From Planctomycetia bacterium (GTDB taxonomy: Bacteria > Planctomycetota > Planctomycetia > Pirellulales > Thermoguttaceae): a DNA stretch of 64,000 nt. A model generated the notes under the pieces. That model did not search any database. It worked only from the letters and a program-made list of their open reading frames with translations, and was not told where the DNA came from. Numbering within the stretch: position 1 is the stretch's first letter; each line of letters opens with the position of its first letter. Shown here piece after piece: positions 50,745 to 59,422 of this stretch. Where the stretch lies: NCBI GenBank assembly GCA_030539295.1, contig JAUNSJ010000003.1:161724-225723 (forward strand), written 5' to 3'. The translations under genes and the position numbers were made by a program.

Positions 50745-51419
50745 ATGAAAAAGACGTTTGTATTGGTACTGGCAATGGCGATTGGAACCGTAGTAACCGG
50801 AACAGTTCGTGGCGAAGAATATGGTAGTAGCGACTACGCCGGGGCGGCCGAAGCCTCGCAGTCACTCGTGGCCACGGAAGCGAACAACGCGGAAATGGTC
50901 TCCTCGGAAGCGAGTGAACAGAGTGGCGAGTACATGGAAGTGAACAGTCAGGGATCGGGTGCGAAGTGGTGGGGTTGCTGCTGCTGGACTCGCTGCTGCT
51001 GGCGGCCGGTGGTTGTGTACCCGGTAGTGATTTATCGCCCTGCCGTTGTCGTACGACGCGTAACGACGTACACGACGATTACACGGATACGTACCTGTTA
51101 CGCGTTCCGATACATAACAGTCTTCAAAGGCTATTCCGCGAAGTCGGCGTCGAAGGAATCCGGGGGCTTCCTCATGCAGGAAACACCGGCGGCTGGAACC
51201 GTCCTGGCACAGCAGGGAGTATGTAAAGGCGATATCATAACGCACATCGACGGAGTGGCGCTGACGAGTCCGGCCGACATTGACCGCATCAGTGAGACGT
51301 CGAACCTGACCGTCCTCAAGGCGAAGACCACCACCGCCACGACCAATGCGACGGCATTTGCCTCGGAGAGCGAGAACACTGCCAGCAGTGATTCGTTCTA
51401 TGGAGCCTATGAGTACTAA
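50745..51419 (+). CDS. Exported Cys/Trp-rich protein with a PDZ-like domain
   Basis: 224 residues. Signal peptide (KKTFVLVLAMAIGTVVTGTV), an Ala/Ser/Glu-rich spacer, then KWWGCCCWTRCCWRP at residues 74-88, a Val/Tyr-rich stretch (VVVYPVVIYRP), and a PDZ-like domain with AGTVLAQQGVCKGDIITHIDG (cited by GVCKGDIITHIDG). It ends in GAYEY. A paralogue with the same layout is at 55627-56400. The Cys/Trp patch could bind metal, form disulfides or lie on the membrane; unknown. AAAAGGGTAG (50731-50740) is the ribosome site. Confidence 0.75.
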   Translation: MKKTFVLVLAMAIGTVVTGTVRGEEYGSSDYAGAAEASQSLVATEANNAEMVSSEASEQSGEYMEVNSQGSGAKWWGCCCWTRCCWRPVVVYPVVIYRPAVVVRRVTTYTTITRIRTCYAFRYITVFKGYSAKSASKESGGFLMQETPAAGTVLAQQGVCKGDIITHIDGVALTSPADIDRISETSNLTVLKAKTTTATTNATAFASESENTASSDSFYGAYEY

Positions 51420-51521
51420 AGACGAGAGAGTCGGGAAAGGAGAAGAGCTTAGGAACTTCTCCTTTTCCGTTATGGACGAAAGAAACGTAAAACGATAAGT
51501 CGACGAGTTACAGGACAGACG

Positions 51522-51549
51522 TTGACAGCCGGACTGGCTGAAATAATGT
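51522..51549 (+). promoter_or_regulatory. Promoter of the DUF4384-caspase-serpin genes
   Basis: Perfect TTGACA (51522-51527), 16-base spacer, TAATGT (51544-51549), about 40 bases before the start of the next gene. Confidence 0.6.
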
Positions 51550-51587
51550 TACCCGTGTCGAGTTGACCCAGAGAAAGGAAAAGAGAG

Positions 51588-52553
51588 ATGAGAAGTACAC
51601 TGAGTTACCAGGGAATCGTTCTGCTGTTGGGGCTTGTAAGTCTGTTTTTTGTGGCACCCGCGGTTCATTCGGAAGAGACGGAACAGGCGAAACGTGAGCG
51701 GTTCGCAAAGGAATTTAATGAGTTATCGACCAGGAGTGTAAAAATTCTGGAAGAGGCGGCGCAGGAAGCGACGAAAGAAGTCAGTAAGGGAGCTGCCGAT
51801 TTCGATATGGGAAAGGCCCTGAGCAAGCTGACCATAGCGGGCGAGATCGAGGATAAGGAAAAAGAGGGCGAGAAAGAGAAAGAAAAAGAGAATCCGACTG
51901 AACTTGGAATTAAAGTCTGGTTCGAGCTGAAAGACGGAACCTTAGTGAATCCGATCAAGCACAAGTGGACGAACAAGGAAGAATTCTATATTCATGTTCA
52001 AGCGGCAGTTCCGGTCTTCGTTTCCCTGTATCAAAACTATCCGGAAGATCGGCCGCGAAGCCGACAGATTTCGCCGGATGACCAATATCCGGAAACGTTC
52101 AAAGCGATCAATCCTGGTCAGAAAGACACACGTCTGCCGGTGCGGTTCGCCACGGATGATGACCTTCGGGATGAAGTGATTTCCATGGTCGTTGTTCGCG
52201 CCGACTGGAAAGAGATTCAGAATAATACGAGTTCCACGGTTCAGAATACAACTTCCACAGCTACGACAGACAGCACACGTAACAGCACGACCACAACCAG
52301 TGGTAACGGCAATATTGTGGTGACAACGACGATCAACTCGAACGGAGTGGGAACCATGAAAGGAATCAATGATGTTGTCAATCGTCTCAAGAGTGGTGAG
52401 AGCATGAACGATGCCGAAACGAATCAGGCGAAGAGCGCCAAGATGAGTATCGTCGGCTCGCTCAAAGAGAAATCGGAAGTTCCGGACGACGTCTGCATGT
52501 TCATGCTGAAGACGGGTCATGTTGGCCAGTGGCAGTTGACACTGTTCAAGTAG
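51588..52553 (+). CDS. Exported DUF4384-like protein
   Basis: 321 residues. Signal peptide (IVLLLGLVSLFFVAPAVHS), a helical Lys/Glu-rich stretch (EKEGEKEKEKE), then a beta domain (residues about 105-215) that recalls DUF4384: GIKVWFELKDGTLVNPIKHKW, EEFYIHVQAAVPVFVSLYQN and EVISMVVVRADW. DUF4384 domains commonly accompany caspase-like and kinase genes in bacteria. A Thr/Ser/Asn-rich linker and a short C-terminal domain follow. AGAAAGGAAAAGAG (51572-51585) is the ribosome site. It lies directly before the first caspase gene. Confidence 0.65.
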   Translation: MRSTLSYQGIVLLLGLVSLFFVAPAVHSEETEQAKRERFAKEFNELSTRSVKILEEAAQEATKEVSKGAADFDMGKALSKLTIAGEIEDKEKEGEKEKEKENPTELGIKVWFELKDGTLVNPIKHKWTNKEEFYIHVQAAVPVFVSLYQNYPEDRPRSRQISPDDQYPETFKAINPGQKDTRLPVRFATDDDLRDEVISMVVVRADWKEIQNNTSSTVQNTTSTATTDSTRNSTTTTSGNGNIVVTTTINSNGVGTMKGINDVVNRLKSGESMNDAETNQAKSAKMSIVGSLKEKSEVPDDVCMFMLKTGHVGQWQLTLFK

Positions 52554-52576
52554 AAAACAGGATTGGTGCAGGAGTT

Positions 52577-52603
52577 GACCCTGTTTCCATGAAGGACAGG
52601 GTC
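52577..52603. terminator. Hairpin between the DUF4384-like and caspase genes
   Basis: GACCCTGT (52577-52584) and ACAGGGTC (52596-52603), perfect 8-pair stem, 11-base loop. No T run; may be a partial terminator or mRNA-stability element. Confidence 0.45.
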
Positions 52604-52799
52604 GGCAGAGGAAGGGTTCCCCGGACCGCGTGAGGATGCGGAAACAGAAAGTATCCTGGCCGGGGAAGTCCTTTAAAACAAGAAGAGAAATTAACAAGAA
52701 GAGGTACAGACTGCGGGGAACGGGGGGTAAGGCAAGGTTGGCCCCACGCATTGAGCCGTGGTCCAAGAGAGAAGACAAGAAAAGGTAAAGGGTAAAATC

Positions 52800-53963
52800 A
52801 TGTTTTCCGCGACACAGAAACGAATCTTCGCAACGGGAGTCTTTTTGGCTGTCTTGCTGATAGGCTCGACGACCAGTACAGCGAAGCTTTTTTCCCAAAC
52901 GGTCCATTTAATCATTTGTGCGGACGTTCGGGGAATGGAAGGGACCAGCAGCGACGCGGTGTGGCGTAAAAATGTCGCTCTGGACGCCAGGAATGTAGAG
53001 AATACATTTCGTGCACAAATACCAGAAAAAAATCTGAATATTATCGCTATAGAAGCGACCCAGGTTACGGGCGAGAAAGTACTCGCAACAATAGCGGATA
53101 TGGAAAAGCTCGGAAAGGGCATGCCAGTGGAACGAGCGGATACAATTGTATTCTATTATTCCGGGCATGGCGAGCACAAGGGGGAACGGGGGCAGGTTTT
53201 CCAGATCCGCAATTCCAAAGGTGAAATGAACGAGGATGATTTTCTTCAACGAGCAGCGGTACGACAGGCACTGCTGGAGAAGAAAGCGAAACTTGTTGTT
53301 ATGCTTACCGATTGCTGTAATGACTTTCAGGACATAAAAGAACCTGGCAAGCAGCCCTTGCCGCCGCGTGCGAAATCGGCACAAAATTTCTCAAATCTTA
53401 TGACCTGTCTGTTCGTTAATCCGAAAGGAATCCAGAACGTAACGTCGTCGAAAGTACGAGAGTCCTCCTGGTTTGATGAAACAGATAAGGAGCGAGGGTC
53501 ATTGTTTTCCGCGTCGCTGTGTGCACTCATGGCACGCGAGAAAGATAACCAGCAAATGACCTGGCCGTCCTTCTGCGACATGCTGTCTGGAGACGTCGCG
53601 AGTATGTTCCGGGAATCGTTCCCCAAGGGTGCGAAGAAGGGCGACGGCGGGGTGCAGTCGAATCAGACACCACACACGTTCGAAATGGCCGCGGAGCAGG
53701 AAGGACAGCGCCCGGCGTTCGGAGTGCGAACGACAACGGTAAGCGATGGCGTCTTGATTATGGAAGTCCTTTCGGGGAGTCCAGGCGAAAACGCCGGCCT
53801 GAAGAAAGGTGATATCCTCCTTACCATCAATGGGAAAGAGGTCGCTGATGAGCATGTTTACGGCCAATTAATCGATGAATCGGAGTCCGAAATGAAAGTG
53901 GAATACAGCCGCAGCGGCGCACGAGCGAACGCAACAGTCAAATTGGGTGTCTGGTCCAACTGA
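52800..53963 (+). CDS. Secreted caspase-like (C14) protease with C-terminal PDZ domain
   Basis: 387 residues from ATG 52800. N-terminal signal (IFATGVFLAVLLIGSTTSTA). The caspase fold has the catalytic His in FYYSGHGEH (His123) and the Cys in LTDCCND (Cys173). Residues about 300-387 form a PDZ domain (GVLIMEVLSGSPGENAGLKKGD, cited by SPGENAGLKKGDILLTING), an unusual partner that could bind C-termini or regulate the protease, as in HtrA. It should act outside the cytoplasm. The serpin gene starts 17 bases after its stop, so both are almost certainly co-translated from one mRNA. Confidence 0.88.
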   Translation: MFSATQKRIFATGVFLAVLLIGSTTSTAKLFSQTVHLIICADVRGMEGTSSDAVWRKNVALDARNVENTFRAQIPEKNLNIIAIEATQVTGEKVLATIADMEKLGKGMPVERADTIVFYYSGHGEHKGERGQVFQIRNSKGEMNEDDFLQRAAVRQALLEKKAKLVVMLTDCCNDFQDIKEPGKQPLPPRAKSAQNFSNLMTCLFVNPKGIQNVTSSKVRESSWFDETDKERGSLFSASLCALMAREKDNQQMTWPSFCDMLSGDVASMFRESFPKGAKKGDGGVQSNQTPHTFEMAAEQEGQRPAFGVRTTTVSDGVLIMEVLSGSPGENAGLKKGDILLTINGKEVADEHVYGQLIDESESEMKVEYSRSGARANATVKLGVWSN

Positions 53964-53980
53964 TAAAAGGAGAGTGTAAC

Positions 53981-55471
53981 ATGCAAAAAAAGAATCACAT
54001 TTTCAGTACCTTCGCCATGGCGGCAGGAGTTTTACTATCGGCCGGCTGCTCACAAGGACTTGAAGTTAAACCGCTGGAAACCAGTACACCCGTCGCGGCC
54101 GCGGAACAGGGGGCTAAAGAGGAATCTGTTCCGGATAATAAGTCAACCGGGGCAGAAGAGTCCGCGACAGAAGTACCCGCGACGCCAGTGCAAGCCGCAA
54201 CAGAACCGGAACCTGCGTCGCCTGTCGAAGCAACGAGTACGCAACCAGGAGAAGATTCGCAAAAAACCGAAACTGCCGAGCCGACTGTGGACGCGAGTAA
54301 AGAGTCGGTTGAAATTGCGAATGATGTGAACGGCTTTGCGTTGAATTTCTATCGTCAGTCGGCGCAAGAGAACAGCGATGGAAACGTCGTTGTCTGTCCA
54401 CGCGGAACGCTTACGTTACTGGCGGCGCTGGCACAGGGAGCCGCCGGAGACACGGGACGCGAGATTGAGGAACTGATTAAGATGTCGACCGGGGACGAAC
54501 GCTTTGCAAAACTTGCACAGAGTCTGTCTGCGAGTGAAGGTTCGAATGAGCTTACCGTGTGTAACGGAGTCTGGACAGGCGAGAAGACGGAACTTCTGCC
54601 GGAATACAAGCAGTGGCTTCGGGAGCAGTTGTCCGTTACCTGTGACCAGGTGGATTTTGAAAAAAATGCGACTGCGACACGCGACAGGATTAATGATTGG
54701 GCGCGTGAAAAGACGAATGGCCAGATCGACAGTCTTTTCGACGTACTTCTTCCGAATACGCGATTGATTTTGGCCAATGCCATTTGTTTTAAAGCGAAAT
54801 GGGAAAAATCATTCGATAAGAGTCTGACGGAAGAGGACTATTTTACGAGCTTGACACAGGGAGATGTCGCGACTTCCCTGATGAGACAGTACGAGCGTTT
54901 TGCCTGGAGTAAAACCGATTCGTTCCAGTGGCTTCGACTGCCGTATGGCGGTGACGCGTACAGTATGGAAGTCATTTTACCGGAAGAAGGAACCGGATCC
55001 CAAGAGTCCCTGGCTCGGGTGGAATCGGAGCTGACGCCGGAAATGTTGGCCGAGGTTGTTGCCAAAGCCGAAATGCGTGACGTCGACTTGCGGCTACCGC
55101 GAATACAATTGAGTTATGCCGTTTCCCTAAACGATATTTTGCAAAAAATGGGAATGGATCTTGCTTTTGGTATGGAAGCGGATTTTTCCCGAATGACGTC
55201 GCAAAAGGACATTTTCGTCTCTGACGTCTTGCAAAAGATCAGTTTGGAGATGGATGAAGAAGGAACCGTGGCGGCCTCGGCCTCCGCTGCTGCTCTTACA
55301 ACCAAGGCCGCAACAACAGAAGATCGGGTCCGCTTTCATGCGACTCACCCCTTCCTGTTCCTGATTCGCGAAAATCAATCGGGAACCATTTTACTCATTG
55401 GACGCTTTGGTCAGCCGGATGCGATCAGCGTTGAGAGCACCCTCATCGGAATCGGGGGGGCCATTGAATAA
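53981..55471 (+). CDS. Lipoprotein serpin (serine/cysteine protease inhibitor)
   Basis: 496 residues. Signal peptide with lipobox (LLSAGC, Cys23), then an 80-residue linker rich in Glu, Pro, Thr and Ala, and a complete serpin fold from about residue 107: GNVVVCPRGTLTLLAAL, LILANAICFKAKWEKSF, LRLPYGGDAYSMEVILPEE, HPFLFLIRENQSGTILLIG. The hinge EEGTVAASA has the small residues needed for loop insertion, so it should be inhibitory. Counting from the P15 Gly (428) puts P1 at Lys442 and P1' at Ala443 (codon 55304-55306). It lies 17 bases behind the caspase-PDZ gene and is its most obvious target. Confidence 0.92.
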   Translation: MQKKNHIFSTFAMAAGVLLSAGCSQGLEVKPLETSTPVAAAEQGAKEESVPDNKSTGAEESATEVPATPVQAATEPEPASPVEATSTQPGEDSQKTETAEPTVDASKESVEIANDVNGFALNFYRQSAQENSDGNVVVCPRGTLTLLAALAQGAAGDTGREIEELIKMSTGDERFAKLAQSLSASEGSNELTVCNGVWTGEKTELLPEYKQWLREQLSVTCDQVDFEKNATATRDRINDWAREKTNGQIDSLFDVLLPNTRLILANAICFKAKWEKSFDKSLTEEDYFTSLTQGDVATSLMRQYERFAWSKTDSFQWLRLPYGGDAYSMEVILPEEGTGSQESLARVESELTPEMLAEVVAKAEMRDVDLRLPRIQLSYAVSLNDILQKMGMDLAFGMEADFSRMTSQKDIFVSDVLQKISLEMDEEGTVAASASAAALTTKAATTEDRVRFHATHPFLFLIRENQSGTILLIGRFGQPDAISVESTLIGIGGAIE

Positions 55472-55626
55472 ATGGTTGGATTCCACAAGTACAACTATCG
55501 TTCTTTGTTGTGACCTTGATCTGCCCGGCGTAGGGTAATAAAAAGCAGGGGCAATAAGAAGAATGCTGGAAGTACAAAAAGTTTCACAAAATTTCATTAC
55601 TTTACCTTGAAGAAAGGACCAGAACC

Positions 55627-56400
55627 ATGAAGAAGATTATTGCAAGTTTTGCTGTGGCCGCGTGTGCCTTGATGTTCGCCGGAACCGCTTTGGCGGAAGA
55701 GAAACCGGTTGACGATCAGAAGCTCCAGGAACAGGAGTCCGTCCTGTTCGACGAAATGCCTGTCAGTAAGGGAGACGTCTACCTCGCGCCTGACGGCGAA
55801 GAAGTTGACGAACAAGCGACGGGAAAATGCTGGTGGTGGTGCTGGCGACGACCGGTCGTCTATACGTACTATCCGCGGTACTACTACTATTACTGGTACT
55901 GCCCGTGCTACTACACTTCCTTCCGCGTTGTGACCGTTACTGTTCCGGCGACTGTCGCAACCGTTACGACGGAAGCGGCAACCACAACGACAACGACGAC
56001 GGAAACGCAAGTTGTCAAGTCCGCCAATCGTGTGATCAAAGGTGCTGTTATCGATAAGGCGATTGGAAGTCAGTCCCCGCTCCGCAAGCATGGCCTTCGC
56101 CGCGGCGATGTCATAACGGCGATCGACGGCCAGGCGGTTAACACCCTCGCCGACGTTAAGCGTGCGAAAGCCGATTCTGTGATTTCCTATGTTCGCGGCA
56201 ATCAGGTCAAAGTAGCCGGAAACGTACTCGAGCGCAACGCGTCGCCCAAGGGTTATGACGCCGCTGACCTCGTGGAATTCGATTCGAAAGACGTCCCGTC
56301 CAAGAGCACGCTTCGTGAGAAGAGCATGACCCTTTATGAATACTATGATTCCCTTGCGGAAACAGAAAATCAGGACGAGTACGGCAGCGACCAGTACTAA
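55627..56400 (+). CDS. Exported Cys/Tyr/Trp-rich protein with PDZ-like domain
   Basis: 257 residues, paralogue of 50745-51419. Signal peptide (SFAVAACALMFAGTALA), acidic spacer, then KCWWWCWRRPVVYTYYP and YYYYYWYCPCYY (residues 67-96), a Thr-rich linker, and a PDZ-like domain with LRRGDVITAIDGQAVNTLADVK (cited by GLRRGDVITAIDG). The acidic tail ends YGSDQY. GAAAGGA (55612-55618) is the ribosome site. The two paralogues bracket the caspase-serpin pair. Confidence 0.75.
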   Translation: MKKIIASFAVAACALMFAGTALAEEKPVDDQKLQEQESVLFDEMPVSKGDVYLAPDGEEVDEQATGKCWWWCWRRPVVYTYYPRYYYYYWYCPCYYTSFRVVTVTVPATVATVTTEAATTTTTTTETQVVKSANRVIKGAVIDKAIGSQSPLRKHGLRRGDVITAIDGQAVNTLADVKRAKADSVISYVRGNQVKVAGNVLERNASPKGYDAADLVEFDSKDVPSKSTLREKSMTLYEYYDSLAETENQDEYGSDQY

Positions 56401-56768
56401 TAGAATCGCAAGACGCCCGTTGGCTCTCAAGCGTCGTTTAGAATATGCCTGACCGCAGTGCAGTTGGGCACAGTACCGGCAACGACGCTGACCAGACAGC
56501 GGGCGCCAGTAAGATTCTCGGAAAAAGCGTCCAAGGTAATTCCAGTTTTCATCCTCTCACGGAAACGGATTACCGAGGACGCCCAATATGCGGGAGAATT
56601 GCTTGAACTTACAGCTTAATACAAGCTCTTGCACGATCCTGATAACAATTATCCAGGCTGTTACGCGACGTTTATTGTGCTGTATGGAACAGTACAGAGT
56701 TTTTGTAAAGCTAAAATAGGGATGTGGAAACACAAATTTCAGAAGAACCCAGCAGACCGGAGGAAACA
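56401..56768. other. Intergenic region before the second caspase gene
   Basis: 368 bases without a gene. A weak hairpin with following T run (CTGTA 56680-56684, TACAG 56693-56697, then GAGTTTTT) could end the upstream transcript. No convincing promoter found, although the second caspase gene probably needs one. Confidence 0.4.
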
Positions 56769-59306
56769 ATGAACAGGGCAGGCATAATTTCCATAATTTT
56801 TTATTCACTCATGTTGGTCTTTATTGTAAGACCCGTTTTGTCGGAAGAGGAGCAACCCGCAGGCAGAAATTATGCTGTCGTAATTGCGGTCTCTGAATAT
56901 GACAGCAACGAAATGAATCTTCCTTTGGTGAAAAACGACGGTCCCGCGATAGCGGTTACATTACAGGACTTAGGCAAGTACAAAGTTTACGCACTCTACG
57001 ACTCACAGCAGGAGTCATGCCGACCAACACGCGACAACATCATTAAAACAGTGACAAACGTTGCCGGTCGATGTCAGGAAGGCGACACGCTTCTTGTTTA
57101 TTTCAGCGGTCACGGCTGGGCAGAAAACGGGAACTCTTATCTCCTTCCCAGGGACGCCGGCGATACGATCGAAACATACATTCCCGCACAGGATATTCGC
57201 AATCTTATGCATGAATCGAAGGCTACCTGTAAGTTCTTTTTAATAGACGCTTGCCAGGCAGGGGGCGAGGACACGACCGCTCGTGGCTCCGATTCGTCTG
57301 AGAATGAACCTGGTTGGTCGTTTAAATCCTTTATCAATTCCATAGAGCAGCTTGAGGAAACCAAATCATTTCCGCCTATAGCGAAAGACGAGGTGCCTTC
57401 CGATTCTACCAGTGACGAAAACAGCAACGATACAAGTAATGTTGACAGTGCTGAAGTCGAAACGAAGACGGACTCGGAAAATACAGGTGTCTTTACACTC
57501 GCAAGTTGCAAAAAAACGGAAAAATCCTATTTCTATGAATCGAAAAAAATGTCCGTGTTTACCTACTGGCTCAATGAGGGACTTCGCGGACATGCCGATT
57601 ATTCCGATGACGGTAACGTTGACACGTCTGAACTGTTCAAATATGTTAATGCGTCTGTCGTAAAAATCAAGGACGCACAAACCCCAGTTATGATCCATGG
57701 CAGCGATATTCCGGAAGCCTGGTCCATGATTACCCCGCGCCCGGTCTCTCTCAATCGGCTCCTGGAAAACATGGCAGACCGAGTTGAAACCGCAATGAGT
57801 ATGAACTCGTGTTCCAAAACCGGTGTTGTAACCTTTGAGGTTTTCAATGAAGGTGGCTATCGCATGAAAGAGAATATCGTTGCACCTGTCGACTTCGCGC
57901 GCAAATTGGATAACAAACTTGAAAAAACCCTGACGGACTGTCAAGTAACGAATTTCGATTCCTTGCAAAAAAAACTTGAAAGTGCCGGTATAACTCCGGA
58001 AACATTATACAATTCAGAAAAATACACGCCCGAAGTATTAGCAACGCTGCCGGACTCCTTTGTTATTGGACAAATTACCAAAAAGAAGAACGGTGCCTGG
58101 CTCGTCGAATGTAAATTATTCGACCCAAAGACGCAGGAAAATATTCACACGATGAAAGGGACGACAACGCTTTCCGCTTCGGAAGAGGCTGTCAACCAGG
58201 GAACCAGCGTAACAAATGAGGCCCTCACGCAAAGCAATACGGCTTCCTCCGCAAGTAATAATGCCACAACGGCGCCATCGCAAAACCTCACCACAACGGC
58301 GACACAAGCCGATCAAGTCACCGTGGCGCAATCTCGCCTGGAGCAAAATCCTGCTCCCGAAGACCTTGGTCGCGAAACTACGGATGCAAACTATTCGTAC
58401 ACATTCTACCAACGGCTCGAAGCCGCCGCCGATTCGACACATCCGCTGCTCCTCCCCGCAGAATCGCGACATTTCGATACCTGGATTGAAGTGCTTGACC
58501 CTGTTACTGGCCGCTATCATGCAGTCGATTTTTGGCGGTTCGATTCGGAACCAAATAATTTGTATGTTCCTTTGGAACCAGGAGACGTCTATCAGGTGCG
58601 AGTACGCAATCGCTGTTCTGAGACAATGGGTCTTCGTCTGCTCGTCGACGGACTGGGCACACTCCCGGAACGCCCTGTTGTGAAGAGTAAAATGCGTATT
58701 GCTGGTCCCCTTGACAGCACGGAAAACACGAGAACAACTGACACAGAAGTTGCAAATAATGAAAGCGTCGCGAACACTGGGCAGTTGGAAAATTCCAATG
58801 AGACAGCGGCAAACACAGAAAACTCCAATGCACAGTCAAATGTAGAGCCTACAGGTGCAGACAGTGCGCCCACAATGCCTCTGGTTGATGTCGATATGAT
58901 GAAGGCCTGGTATCTGCAACCATTCACACCAACACAACCAGCCACTGATTACGTGATAAAAGGATTCTACACGTTCATACCGCAAGACCCGATGGCCTCA
59001 AGTGTCTTCTACGACTTTACCGTGGTTGAAGCGCCCGATTCTCTGGCAACGCAAAAAGGTTACACGGACCAGCTTGGTATCATCTCGTGTATTTTTTACG
59101 AAACGGTCGAAGGCATGCGTGGTCCGAATGACGCACTCGGCACGATCCCGGGACAACGTCGCGTCGAACGACTGGCACGTACATCGGCTCGTGTTCCCGA
59201 AGGTCAAACGCCTTTCGAGATTATCACAATACGCTACGCACGACTCTCTTCGCTCCAGAGCCGAGCGGACGGACAAATTATTTCAAGTTCAACAGTTCAT
59301 CCATAA
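56769..59306 (+). CDS. Secreted caspase-like (C14) protease, large multidomain form
   Basis: 845 residues from ATG 56769 behind GGAGG (56759-56763). Signal peptide (IISIIFYSLMLVFIVRPVLS). Caspase domain 33-310: NYAVVIAVSEYD, catalytic His115 in VYFSGHGW and Cys162 in LIDACQAG, a Ser/Glu-rich insertion between about 170 and 245, and the closing FTYWLNEGLRGHADYSDDGNVD. A middle beta domain and Ser/Thr/Asn-rich linkers lead to two C-terminal beta domains (YVPLEPGDVYQVRVRNR; YVIKGFYTFIPQDP), suited to substrate or surface binding. A clear terminator follows. Confidence 0.88.
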   Translation: MNRAGIISIIFYSLMLVFIVRPVLSEEEQPAGRNYAVVIAVSEYDSNEMNLPLVKNDGPAIAVTLQDLGKYKVYALYDSQQESCRPTRDNIIKTVTNVAGRCQEGDTLLVYFSGHGWAENGNSYLLPRDAGDTIETYIPAQDIRNLMHESKATCKFFLIDACQAGGEDTTARGSDSSENEPGWSFKSFINSIEQLEETKSFPPIAKDEVPSDSTSDENSNDTSNVDSAEVETKTDSENTGVFTLASCKKTEKSYFYESKKMSVFTYWLNEGLRGHADYSDDGNVDTSELFKYVNASVVKIKDAQTPVMIHGSDIPEAWSMITPRPVSLNRLLENMADRVETAMSMNSCSKTGVVTFEVFNEGGYRMKENIVAPVDFARKLDNKLEKTLTDCQVTNFDSLQKKLESAGITPETLYNSEKYTPEVLATLPDSFVIGQITKKKNGAWLVECKLFDPKTQENIHTMKGTTTLSASEEAVNQGTSVTNEALTQSNTASSASNNATTAPSQNLTTTATQADQVTVAQSRLEQNPAPEDLGRETTDANYSYTFYQRLEAAADSTHPLLLPAESRHFDTWIEVLDPVTGRYHAVDFWRFDSEPNNLYVPLEPGDVYQVRVRNRCSETMGLRLLVDGLGTLPERPVVKSKMRIAGPLDSTENTRTTDTEVANNESVANTGQLENSNETAANTENSNAQSNVEPTGADSAPTMPLVDVDMMKAWYLQPFTPTQPATDYVIKGFYTFIPQDPMASSVFYDFTVVEAPDSLATQKGYTDQLGIISCIFYETVEGMRGPNDALGTIPGQRRVERLARTSARVPEGQTPFEIITIRYARLSSLQSRADGQIISSSTVHP

Positions 59307-59335
59307 CGAAAACTATTCTTTCTGTTATGTTCTGT

Positions 59336-59389
59336 AAGCTCCATGTTGCACTCGTAATGGTAGACCCATTGGCGGACATGGAGCTTTTT
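59336..59389 (+). terminator. Intrinsic terminator after the second caspase gene
   Basis: AAGCTCCATGT (59336-59346) pairs with ACATGGAGCTT (59376-59386), followed by TTT; a nested AATGG/CCATT hairpin fills the loop. Confidence 0.75.
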
Positions 59390-59422
59390 GGTCATTGGTA
59401 ACAACCGGAATGGAAATGTATA

